A stretch of DNA of 9,893 nucleotides, from positions 1-9,893 of the forward strand of contig JAUXJP010000021.1 in assembly GCA_030624695.1 (NCBI GenBank), in the 5' to 3' direction. Below, piece after piece: positions 1 through 7,800 of the stretch. The number at the start of each line of letters is the position of its first letter. Positions within the stretch are counted from its first letter, which is position 1. The notes beneath the pieces are model-generated. The model saw nothing but the letters and a program-made list of their open reading frames with translations. It did no database searches and had not been told where the DNA came from. Both the position numbers and the translations under genes were made by a program. Origin of the DNA: Candidatus Dadabacteria bacterium. GTDB taxonomy: Bacteria; Desulfobacterota_D; UBA1144; Nemesobacterales; JAJCZQ01.

Positions 1-2
1 CA

Positions 3-149
3 GATTTTGTTTATCGTTTTCAAGCTAGATGGTTTAACATTCCCAAAGAAAGTTTCAACGTTGTTGTATATTCGTTCCTGGGGTTAGCTAAAGTTTTATT
101 TCTTTTCTTTAGCCTGACTCCATTTATTGCCTTACTCATAGTCGGATGA
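3..149 (+). CDS. DUF6868-like small membrane protein, C-terminal part
   Basis: An open frame enters from the left edge and ends at TGA (147-149), giving 48 residues. It begins DFVYRFQARWFNIPKESFN, followed by a long hydrophobic stretch (about VVVYSFLGLAKVLFLFFSL, then TPFIALLIVG) that should form one membrane helix or a re-entrant pair near the C-terminus. From memory, the pattern 'D-x-[IV]-Y-R-x-x-x-R-W-F', then 'E-x-F' and a final 'P-[FY]-[IL]-A-L-x-I-V-G' matches the C-terminal half of DUF6868 proteins, small inner-membrane proteins of about 80 residues and unknown function. The N-terminal half lies outside the window. Its stop codon overlaps the ATG of the RND-pump remnant in an ATGA arrangement. 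The reading frame is well supported; the family name rests on pattern memory and could be wrong. No function is claimed. Confidence 0.65.
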   Translation, partial: DFVYRFQARWFNIPKESFNVVVYSFLGLAKVLFLFFSLTPFIALLIVG

Positions 150-241
150 TTGGAGGCTTAATAACCTCAACACTGCTTACACTGCTTGTTTTACCGGCTA
201 TTTACCCGTGGTTTAGTAAGGAAAATATTGGAAAAGTATAA
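146..241 (+). pseudogene. C-terminal remnant of a heavy-metal RND efflux pump (CusA/CzcA type)
   Basis: The frame from ATG 146 to TAA 239-241 encodes 31 residues. Its core, IGGLITSTLLTLLVLPAIY, then PWFSKE, is the characteristic last transmembrane helix and cytoplasmic tail of heavy-metal-efflux RND permeases, which are normally over 1,000 residues long. In full pumps this helix is preceded by a conserved segment ending roughly 'LATVV' or 'APM' before IGG. Here the same frame upstream of 146 reads L-T-H-S-R and soon meets a stop (TAG at 26-28), so the homology breaks at or very near the ATG. The piece therefore looks like the stump left by a deletion or recombination that joined a pump's 3' end to the DUF6868-like gene. 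Its ATG overlaps that gene's stop, so a translationally coupled single-helix peptide is possible but unproven. No Shine-Dalgarno is visible. Confidence 0.7.
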
Positions 242-280
242 ATTACTGTAATTTAGTAATGAAATTAAAACCAACTTGGC

Positions 281-286
281 TAGAAT
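281..286 (+). promoter_or_regulatory. Candidate -10 element for the helicase gene
   Basis: The hexamer TAGAAT lies 6 bases before the ATG at 293, which would place the transcription start at or next to the start codon. The 5' region contains no Shine-Dalgarno-like sequence. No convincing -35 box is found at 16-18 bases upstream, so the call rests on the -10 match and its repeated occurrence before other genes here. Confidence 0.3.
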
Positions 287-292
287 AATCCC

Positions 293-2452
293 ATGCCTAT
301 ATCCGGGAAATTAAACAAAGAACAGAATGAGGCGGTCACTCATCCTGATGGCCCACTGTTAATACTTGCCGGTGCAGGTTCCGGAAAAACCAGGACTATA
401 ACTCACCGTATCGCCTACCTGCTTGATGAAAAAAAAGAATCTCCTTACAGTATTCTTGCCGTAACCTTCACGAATAAAGCCGCAAACGAGATGAAGGCCA
501 GGATCAATAAACTGGTTAAATCCGGATTTAAGGGCCTTTGGATGGGCACTTTTCACTCTGTGTGCCTCAGGATTCTAAAACGGGACATTGAACACCTCGA
601 AGGGCTTAAGTCCAACTTTACCATATTTGATGACCAGGACCAGGTAAGGCTTATCAAGGACTGCCTGAAGCTGCTTGATTTAAATGAAAGAGTTTATGAG
701 CCGCGCGCTATGAGAGCAAAAATTGACGGCTTTAAAAACCGGGGTTCACAGCTTAAGGATATTAATATTGAAACCCATGATGAAAAGATTAGAGACATTT
801 ACGAGCTATACGAAGAAGAGCTCAGGAGGCATAACGGCCTCGACTTCAGTGACCTGCTCAGCCTCACCGTAAAGCTGTTCAAAGAACATCCGAAGGTACT
901 AGGATTTTACCAGGACAGGTTCAAACACATCCTTGTCGATGAGTACCAGGACACAAACAATCTCCAGTACCAGATTGTTAAATCCCTGGCTGAAAAGAAT
1001 AAGAATATCTTTGTTGTGGGTGACGACAACCAGTCAATTTACAGCTGGCGGGGCGCCGATATTCAAAACATCCTTAATTTTGAAAGTGACTTTTCAAGTA
1101 CAAAAGTTATCAAGCTCGAAAAAAACTATCGGTCAACGAAAAACATTCTTAACATCTCAAATGAACTTATTAAGAACAACCTGGAACGAAAAGAAAAGAC
1201 CCTCTATACGGACAATGAAAACGGGGAACTTATTAATTATTATGAAGCGGCAGATGAACAGGACGAAGCTAAATACCTGATCCGGGAAATAGAGTCACAA
1301 AAAATTGAGAAAAACATACAATACAATGACATAGCGATATTCTACAGAACCAATAACCAGTCCAAGGCTCTTGAAGACGAGCTAATTCTTCGCGGAATAC
1401 CTTATACCATTATCGGCGGTGTGGGATTTTACCAGCGTATGGAAGTAAAAGACGTGATTGCATACCTGAGGCTGATACAAAACCCCGATGACGACCTCAG
1501 CCTCAAGAGAATTATTAATGTCCCGATGAAAGGTATCGGTAAGGTAACGGTTAACAACCTGGAGCTTATCGCAAGGGAGTACAAAGTATCAATACTTAAT
1601 GCAATTGAAATTGCCGTTAACAACAAAACTTTTTCACCCGGTACAACACAAAAATTGAAAAATTTTCATGAACTTATTACTAACCTTATAAATCTGTCAG
1701 GGGAATTAAACGCCGGGGAACTTATCGAGCAGGTACTTGAAGACACCTCCTACGTTGATTTTATTGAGAACGAAGAAGAGAGGGTCAACAATGTAAGCGA
1801 CCTTGTAAACCTTGCAGGTGAATTCGACCTGGAGGATGAGGAAAAAACACTTGAGAATTTTCTCGACTGGATTGCACTTGCAAGCGATATGGATAAGTAT
1901 GATGAAAACAGTGATAAGCTGACACTCATGACACTTCACACAGCTAAGGGCCTTGAGTTTCCCTATGTGTTTATCACAGGACTCGAAGAGGGACTCCTGC
2001 CCCATTTCAGGTCTATTGGAGAGTTTAAACAGCTTGAAGAGGAAAGAAGGCTTTTATATGTCGGGATCACAAGGGCAATGCAGAGGCTTTACCTCTCAAG
2101 TGCATCGCAGAGAAGATACTTCGGAAAAACCCAGGGGTCCATTCCATCAAGGTTTTTAAGTGAACTCCCCGAAGACCTGCTGAACAAAGCAAGTTACGAG
2201 GAGACATACGGAAGAAGGTACAATAGGGAAGAAGTAAAATATTCAACCAACTATTATGACGTAGACCTGAATATAATTGATGATGTCCCGGGGGACTCAT
2301 CAGATGGCATTAAAAAAGGCCAGGGGGTCTCTCACAAAACTTTTGGAAAAGGAGTTGTACTAAAAGTTGAAGGGTCAGGAGAAAAGGCCAAGATCACTGT
2401 ACTTTTTAAGGGCCTTGGCAGAAAGACAGTCCTTGCCAGTTTCCTTGATTAA
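293..2452 (+). CDS. pcrA: ATP-dependent DNA helicase, UvrD/PcrA/Rep family (superfamily 1A)
   Basis: A complete 719-residue SF1A 3'-5' DNA helicase, close to the usual length for UvrD/PcrA. Motifs run in order: Q motif LNKEQNEAV (7-15), Walker A AGAGSGKT (26-33), Ia TFTNKAANEMK (58-68), Walker B DEYQDTN (216-222), III GDDNQSIYSWRGA (243-255), IV YRST (279-282), V TLHTAKG (547-553) and VI LYVGITRA (588-595). A C-terminal Tudor-like module (about 675-719, KGQGVSHKTFGKGVV onward) is typical of PcrA/UvrD and absent from Rep; in known members it contacts RNA polymerase. The family unwinds DNA in nucleotide excision and mismatch repair, removes RecA filaments and pushes stalled RNA polymerase backward. 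The sequence cannot separate the names pcrA and uvrD; pcrA is chosen because of the Tudor tail and Gram-neutral context. The ATG is supported by the Q motif directly after it. It converges on the uracil glycosylase gene with an 18-base gap. Confidence 0.95.
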   Translation: MPISGKLNKEQNEAVTHPDGPLLILAGAGSGKTRTITHRIAYLLDEKKESPYSILAVTFTNKAANEMKARINKLVKSGFKGLWMGTFHSVCLRILKRDIEHLEGLKSNFTIFDDQDQVRLIKDCLKLLDLNERVYEPRAMRAKIDGFKNRGSQLKDINIETHDEKIRDIYELYEEELRRHNGLDFSDLLSLTVKLFKEHPKVLGFYQDRFKHILVDEYQDTNNLQYQIVKSLAEKNKNIFVVGDDNQSIYSWRGADIQNILNFESDFSSTKVIKLEKNYRSTKNILNISNELIKNNLERKEKTLYTDNENGELINYYEAADEQDEAKYLIREIESQKIEKNIQYNDIAIFYRTNNQSKALEDELILRGIPYTIIGGVGFYQRMEVKDVIAYLRLIQNPDDDLSLKRIINVPMKGIGKVTVNNLELIAREYKVSILNAIEIAVNNKTFSPGTTQKLKNFHELITNLINLSGELNAGELIEQVLEDTSYVDFIENEEERVNNVSDLVNLAGEFDLEDEEKTLENFLDWIALASDMDKYDENSDKLTLMTLHTAKGLEFPYVFITGLEEGLLPHFRSIGEFKQLEEERRLLYVGITRAMQRLYLSSASQRRYFGKTQGSIPSRFLSELPEDLLNKASYEETYGRRYNREEVKYSTNYYDVDLNIIDDVPGDSSDGIKKGQGVSHKTFGKGVVLKVEGSGEKAKITVLFKGLGRKTVLASFLD

Positions 2453-2461
2453 AAACATTTT

Positions 2462-2493
2462 AAATTAAATCTAAGATAGTAGGGATTTAATTT
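2462..2493. terminator. AT-rich inverted repeat between convergent genes, weak terminator candidate
   Basis: A perfect 10-base inverted repeat, AAATTAAATC (2462-2471) and GATTTAATTT (2484-2493), with a 12-base loop. It sits where the helicase and uracil glycosylase transcripts converge, and its right arm lies within the last codons of the glycosylase gene. Only one base pair is G-C and the T-run after it is only four long, so as an intrinsic terminator it would be weak. It could be a chance palindrome in AT-rich DNA. Confidence 0.25.
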
Positions 2494-3061
2494 TCAATCT
2501 TAATTCATTAATAACTTCTTCTTCAAACCATTGATTTCTTTTTAGCCAGATATTATTCCGCGGGCTTGGATGTGGCAATGGTAAAATCCCTCTTGGCAGG
2601 TATTCCTCCCAGGACTTTACCGTTTCGGTAAGATTTTTCTTTTTAGAATCTTTCAGGTGCCAGTTGATAGCATAAATTCCAATTGCAAGTGTAAGCTTAA
2701 TTTCGGGAAGAACAGAAATGAGCTCCGTCCTCCATGTTTCGGCGCATTCTTTCCTCGGGGGCAGATCACCTGTCTTACCAGTACCGGGAAAACAAAATGC
2801 CATCGGGATAATAGCGACTTTCTTCGGGTCATAAAATGTATCTTTATCTATCCCCATCCATTCTCTTAACCTGACCCCACTGGCATCATCGAATGGAATT
2901 CCACTTTCATGTACTTTCCTCCCCGGTGCCTGCCCGGCTACAAGTATCCTTGCTTTTGGATGGATACGGAACACGGGGTTTGGGCCCATTGGTAAATGCG
3001 GCATACAAATAGAACATCCCCTTACTTCTTTTATTAATATTTTATAATTAGTAGTTGGCAT
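2471..3061 (-). CDS. Uracil-DNA glycosylase superfamily protein, probable Fe-S type
   Basis: A 196-residue protein of the uracil-DNA glycosylase superfamily, predicted to excise uracil (or a related damaged base) from DNA as the first step of base-excision repair. The motif GQAPG (43-47), followed by HESGIPFDDASG, corresponds to the active-site loop near the N-terminus. HPSPRN (164-169) corresponds to the C-terminal DNA-intercalation loop. Four cysteines, C16-x2-C19 and C90-x14-C105, have the order and spacing of the [4Fe-4S] ligands of family 4 glycosylases. The GQAPG loop differs from the family 4 GE-x-PG form and recalls the family 1 GQDPYH start, so this belongs to a less-studied branch; the exact substrate is not established. 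The gene follows selO on the same strand after 36 bases, probably as one transcript, although no Shine-Dalgarno precedes its ATG. Superfamily membership is firm; the Fe-S cluster is inferred. Confidence 0.88.
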   Translation of the reverse strand: MPTTNYKILIKEVRGCSICMPHLPMGPNPVFRIHPKARILVAGQAPGRKVHESGIPFDDASGVRLREWMGIDKDTFYDPKKVAIIPMAFCFPGTGKTGDLPPRKECAETWRTELISVLPEIKLTLAIGIYAINWHLKDSKKKNLTETVKSWEEYLPRGILPLPHPSPRNNIWLKRNQWFEEEVINELRLKIKSLLS

Positions 3062-3097
3062 TTAGAGTAGAAATAAATATACATTACTAAAAAAAAT

Positions 3098-4549
3098 TTA
3101 AGAAGAACAACTAAGCGCAATTCCTTTTGCCCACTTCGGAGGTTCATTGGCATACTTTTCATTTTCAGGCTGTTCATCAAATGGCCTCATTAGAAGTTTT
3201 CTCACATTCTCAATCTCTGAATAATTACCATTCTCAACTGCCTCATGTATTGCCTGCTCGGCGATATAAGTCCGGAGAATATATTTGGGATTTACGAGGT
3301 TCATAGACTCTTTTCGTTTCAGGTCATCACTGTTTTCAGATCTAAGCCTGGCTTTATATCTATCTAACCAATCGGTTCCTGTCTTATTTACAAGTGATGT
3401 ATTAACATCTGCATCTAAGGTTACATTTGATAGTTCTCTGAAGAAAATTGGGAAATCAATTTCATACTCTTCAAGAAGCTCAAGCGTATCGTCAATAAAT
3501 TTTTTATCTCCGTCTACAAAACTCTTAAAGCCAAACTTTCCTGTCATTAAACTCAGATAATTCTCAGCATAAGCTTCCCTGAATTCACCAAGTGCTTCCT
3601 GTATATCTTCATTTGTTAACAAACAGCTAAGTGCCTGGAAATGTTTGTTGAGGTTCCAGAAGGCAATTGAAGGCTGGTTTTTGTAAGAGTATCTTCCAAA
3701 GTGGTCTGAATGGTTAGGTGCATAGTCATTTTTAAAAGTCTCCATAAAGCCATAAGGCCCGTAATCTATTGTGTCACCAATAATAGACATATTGTCCGTA
3801 TTCATAACGCCGTGTGTAAAACCGAATGCCTGCCATTTGGCAATTAGCGTCCCGGTTCTTTTGGCTGTTTCATTTGCCAAAAGCTTATACTTACCGTCCT
3901 TATTAATAAAATCAGGATAATTGTTTTCAATTACATAGTCGGTAAGGATTTTTATATTTTCCTCCAACCCCCTGAAATAAAACCCCTCGAAAGACCCGAA
4001 CCGGACATGGGACTTAGCCATCCTGATAAGCATTGCACCTGTTTCAGTTGTTTCCCTTTCCACTTTCTCATCGCTCCCAACAATACTTAGTGCTCTCGTG
4101 GTAGGTATCCCCAGGTGATGCATCGCTTCACTACATAGATACTCCCTTATCGTTGACCTTAGTACTGCCCTCCCGTCAAAACCTCTTGAATAATTTGTTG
4201 TACCTGCACCTTTTAGGTGAAGATCCCATTTATCGCCCCCTGAATTAACAACTTCCCCAAGCAGTATTGCCCTGCCGTCGCCAATATGCGGGTTATAAAT
4301 ACCGAACTGGTGGCCCGTATAATAAAGTGCTATCGGATCACAACCGGGTATAAGTTTTTTGCCAGACAGGTATTGTGCCAATTCTATTTCATTAAAGCCT
4401 AATATTTCAAGTTCAATCTCTGCTACCATTTCAGGGTTAATACAAATTAAAAATGGATTTTCAAACGGTTTGGGGTTAACAATATGATAGAATTCATCTG
4501 GAAGCTGCCTGTAAGTATTGTTAAAAGTGAGTTCGGTTATCTTTTTCAT
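3098..4549 (-). CDS. selO: Protein adenylyltransferase SelO (YdiU family), Cys form
   Basis: A 483-residue SelO pseudokinase, full length for the family. Known members transfer AMP from ATP to Ser, Thr or Tyr of target proteins, with a link to redox stress. Visible active-site features are HLKGAG with K113, REYLCSEA with E136, the block HGVMNTDN (246-253) carrying the expected catalytic D252 and metal ligand N253, and DYGPYGF with D262. These fall at practically the same residue numbers that I recall for the Pseudomonas enzyme. ETGAMLIRMAKSHVRFGSFE (169-188) is also a family signature. The protein ends in S-C-S-S: the cysteine (C481) is where eukaryotic SelO carries selenocysteine, so this is the Cys-containing version and needs no Sec machinery. 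It is the first gene of a likely selO-uracil glycosylase unit and diverges from the DUF2103-like gene across only 11 bases. Confidence 0.96.
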   Translation of the reverse strand: MKKITELTFNNTYRQLPDEFYHIVNPKPFENPFLICINPEMVAEIELEILGFNEIELAQYLSGKKLIPGCDPIALYYTGHQFGIYNPHIGDGRAILLGEVVNSGGDKWDLHLKGAGTTNYSRGFDGRAVLRSTIREYLCSEAMHHLGIPTTRALSIVGSDEKVERETTETGAMLIRMAKSHVRFGSFEGFYFRGLEENIKILTDYVIENNYPDFINKDGKYKLLANETAKRTGTLIAKWQAFGFTHGVMNTDNMSIIGDTIDYGPYGFMETFKNDYAPNHSDHFGRYSYKNQPSIAFWNLNKHFQALSCLLTNEDIQEALGEFREAYAENYLSLMTGKFGFKSFVDGDKKFIDDTLELLEEYEIDFPIFFRELSNVTLDADVNTSLVNKTGTDWLDRYKARLRSENSDDLKRKESMNLVNPKYILRTYIAEQAIHEAVENGNYSEIENVRKLLMRPFDEQPENEKYANEPPKWAKGIALSCSS

Positions 4550-4554
4550 TTGAA

Positions 4555-4560
4555 ATATTA
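4555..4560 (-). promoter_or_regulatory. Candidate -10 element for selO
   Basis: On the minus strand the hexamer TAATAT lies 5 bases upstream of the selO ATG, inside the 11-base gap between selO and the oppositely oriented gene. A transcript from it would have essentially no leader. No Shine-Dalgarno and no clear -35 are seen, and any promoter here must overlap the 5' end of the divergent gene. Confidence 0.28.
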
Positions 4561-4854
4561 ATGTACAGCATCATGAAACATAGAAAAAATAAGATTAAAC
4601 GTCAGCACGGAATTATAAAGGATCTTAAAAAATTCCTTGAAAAAGAAGTTGCCAGTAAGGATTTCGTTTCGGGCGTAATTCCCGGACGAATAACCGTTGG
4701 TAATGCAACCGGTGAGAAACTGAAAATACGTTATCAGTACAGCACTAAAAGCGGTGCAAAGCTTATTGCTGTAAGCGGTTCATCAGTACAGGAAATTTTT
4801 GTAATAACGGGTGAGCCGGAAAAGTTAAAAAAGCTTATAGACAAGTTCGCCTGA
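4561..4854 (+). CDS. DUF2103-like small basic protein
   Basis: A 97-residue, lysine-rich protein of unknown function. The pattern 'HGIIKDLKKFLE', then 'VIPGRI' (about 59-64 bases of code downstream of the first helix), 'LKIRYQYSTKSGAKLIA' and 'GSSVQEIFVIT' recalls DUF2103 proteins (often labelled predicted metal-binding) of cyanobacteria, archaea and other bacteria. These share an alpha-beta layout with PGRI and VQEVFV-type strands. There are no cysteines, and only two histidines (H7 and H16), so this copy carries no obvious metal site of its own. A second ATG at 4573 (MKHRKN) is an equally plausible start, since conservation seems to begin near HRKN; neither ATG has a Shine-Dalgarno. It is boxed in: 11 bases from divergent selO and 4 bases from the convergent 3' end of dnaE. 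No membrane segment or signal peptide is seen. The family assignment is from memory. Confidence 0.75.
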   Translation: MYSIMKHRKNKIKRQHGIIKDLKKFLEKEVASKDFVSGVIPGRITVGNATGEKLKIRYQYSTKSGAKLIAVSGSSVQEIFVITGEPEKLKKLIDKFA

Positions 4855-4858
4855 ATAT

Positions 4859-7800
4859 CTAGGAAAGAACTACCACGTTTTCACCAAGCAAGTTCTCAAT
4901 ACTCTTAATAAACTTATCTCCAAGATCAACAGTACAGTTTCCCACTTCGACATCAGCTATTTCGCCATTACTTCTTATATGAAGAATAATTTTGGAAGGC
5001 CCAGGGTACTCGTTAAATATCTCTTTTAGTTTGTTCATATTATCTGGTGTCGAATTAACCTCATCGAGACTAATATGGACAGAAGAATTAATCCTTAGCT
5101 GGCCGAGGGAATAAATTTCCTGTGCACGTATCTTGGCCCTTTCTTCAGTGGGATCAATAAAACCTTCTACAATTATAGGTTCAACCTTGTCTTCCAATAT
5201 GTCCATGGATTTTCTGAGAGTATCATTGAAAATTATTACATCAACCGATCCCTTAAGGTCTTCAAGGACCATATTTCCATATATGTTTTTTCCGTTTTTG
5301 GTGTGCTTAATTTCAAGTGACCTTACGACTCCTGCCATCTTAATTTTTTTCTTGTTTTTAATTTCCAGTATTTTTTCCGAATCACAGTTTGAGCTATACA
5401 TTTCAAGCTCAGACGAATACTTGAGCATCGGGTGGCTCGTGACATAAAAACCGAGCACATCCATCTCGTTTTGAAGCATTACTTTTTCATCCCATTCTTC
5501 GGTAGCTTCAAGTTTTGGAGGAGGAATAGTTGCATCAATATCAAACAGGGAGTGCTGTCCATCCGGGCTGCTTTTTTGTTTAAGTGCCGTATAGCTGATA
5601 AGATTTTCAAGTGATTTCATCAGTTTGGCCCTGCTTGGTTCGAGTGAAGTAAAAGCACCACTTTTGACCAGGCTTTCAAATGCCCTCCGGTTTAGCTTTG
5701 AGCTGTCGACCCTTGTACAAAAATCAAATATAGATTCAAAAGGCCCTTCTTCATTCCTTGTATCTATTATTGCTTTAACAGTGCTGTCTCCCACGTTTTT
5801 TATTGCCGAAAGGCCAAATCTTATTTTCCCGTCAACCGGTGTAAAACCCGAGATACTTTCATTTACGTCTGGGGCCAGCACCTCGATATTCATTTTATTA
5901 CACTCGGTAATACTGGAAATAATCTTGTCTGTATTGTGCGATTCAATCGTCATAAGTGCAGACATAAATTCTGCGGGATAATGTGCCTTCAGATATGCTG
6001 TCTGGTAAGTAATTAGTGCGTAAGCGGTACTGTGGCTTTTGTTAAATGAATATTCGGCAAATTTCTCCATTGTATCAAAAAGTTCGGTGGCCTTTTTCTT
6101 TGGTATACCATTATCATTAGCACCTGTTAAAAACCTTTCCCTCTGTGCTTTCATTTCGGCGGGTTTTTTCTTACCCATTGCTCTCCTCAGAAGATCAGCC
6201 TCCCCGAGAGTGTAGTTTGCTATCTCACTTGCTGTCTGCATGATCTGTTCCTGGTAGACAAACAGCCCGTATGTATCTTTTAATATTTCTTTTAATGACG
6301 GATGAGGAAAATGAACTTTCTTTTTACCGGTTTTACACTTTACAAATTCATCTACCATGCCGCTGTCCAATGGGCCGGGACGGTAAAGGGCAAGTACGGC
6401 AATAATGTCATCAAATGTTGTTGCATGAAGTCTTGATAGAAGTTGTTTCATCCCCGTTGATTCAATTTGGAACACTCCCCTGGTGTTTGAACTTCCAAGT
6501 AATTTGTATACTTCTGGGTCATCAAGCGGGATCTTTTTTATATTAAATTCTTTATCTGAAATGTTATTGGCCTTTAAATAAGCTACGGCCTTATTTATTA
6601 CGGTGAGTGTTTTAAGCCCGAGAAAATCAAATTTCACATACCCCAGTTTCTCTATACAGTGCATATCAAACTGTGTTACAGTCTCATCTCTGCTCCCCTT
6701 GTATAACGGGATGTAATCAGAAATTGGTTCGTTTGATATTACAACCCCGGCGGCATGTGTTGAAGCATGGCGCACCATGTTTTCAAGCGGTTTTGCAAGT
6801 TCTATCAACTCCTGGAGCTGCTCAGACTCTTCTACCATCTCTGATATCTGGGGCACTTTATCAAGGGCTTCCTGAATACTGAAAACTTTGCCCCTGAAAG
6901 ACGGTATCATTTTTGAAAGTTTGTCCACTTCTCCATAAGGTATGCCGAGTACCCTGCCAACATCTTTAATAACAGCCTTTGAGGACATTGTTCCGAATGT
7001 ACCTATCTGGGCTACCTTGTCCTTCCCGTACCTCTCGGTAACATACTCAATTACCTTGTCCCTTCCCTCTGTGCAGAAATCAACATCAATATCGGGCATG
7101 CTCACTCTTCCCGGATTTAAAAATCTTTCAAAAATAAGATTATAAGGAATGGGGTCAACATCGGTTATACCTAGTGCAAAAGCAACAAGGCTTCCCGCTG
7201 CACTTCCACGGCCAGGGCCTACAGGGATACCGTTTGTTTTCGCGTAATTTATAAAATCTGCCACCACAAGGAAATATGCGGGAAATCCCATCTGGCAGAT
7301 AATTGCAAGTTCATATTCAAGACGGTCCTTGTAAAGCTTTGTTTGTTCTTCAGAGAAACTGCTCTCTGCAAATATTCCGTCCAGTTTTTCCCTAGACATT
7401 TTCTTTATATATTCTTCAAGGGTTGTCCCGTCAGGTATTTCAAATTCAGGAAACTTGTACTCTTTTTCTTCTTTGAATTCAAAATTGCATCTCCTGGACA
7501 ATTTCACAGTTTCGTCAATTGCGTCCTGGAAGCCTGACATCGTAGCTTCCATCTGTTCCTTACTTTTAAGAAAGAACTGGTCCCCGGCAAACCTCATCCT
7601 CTTTTCATCATTTAAATTAGAACCGGTCTGTACACATAAAAGTGCATCATGAGGCCTGGCGTCTTCCTGTTTTAGAAAATGGCAGTCGTTTGTAGCAATT
7701 AAGGGTATACCGAGCTCTTTGCTTATTTTCTTTACTTCTTTATTTACAAAATTCTGCTCGGGAAGGCCGGTAGCCTGGACCTCTAGGTAATACCGGTCTC

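Noticed and set aside
242..292. Possible small RNA or riboswitch before the helicase
   Set aside because: Only 51 bases, AT-rich, with no stable stem or conserved aptamer motif visible.
933..1280. Open frame inside the helicase gene on the same strand
   Set aside because: It is a shifted frame of a gene with complete helicase motifs; its product is low-complexity Thr/Ser-rich with no recognisable domain.
3062..3097. A/T-run between selO and the glycosylase gene as an intrinsic terminator
   Set aside because: The T-run on the minus strand is not preceded by a G-C stem or any clear inverted repeat.
3098..3110. Possible selenocysteine in SelO
   Set aside because: The C-terminal codon before Ser-Ser is a normal Cys codon, so no UGA recoding is involved.
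5133..5981. Several open frames antisense to dnaE, 60-118 codons
   Set aside because: They lie opposite strongly conserved polymerase coding sequence, show no family resemblance and have no start signals of their own.
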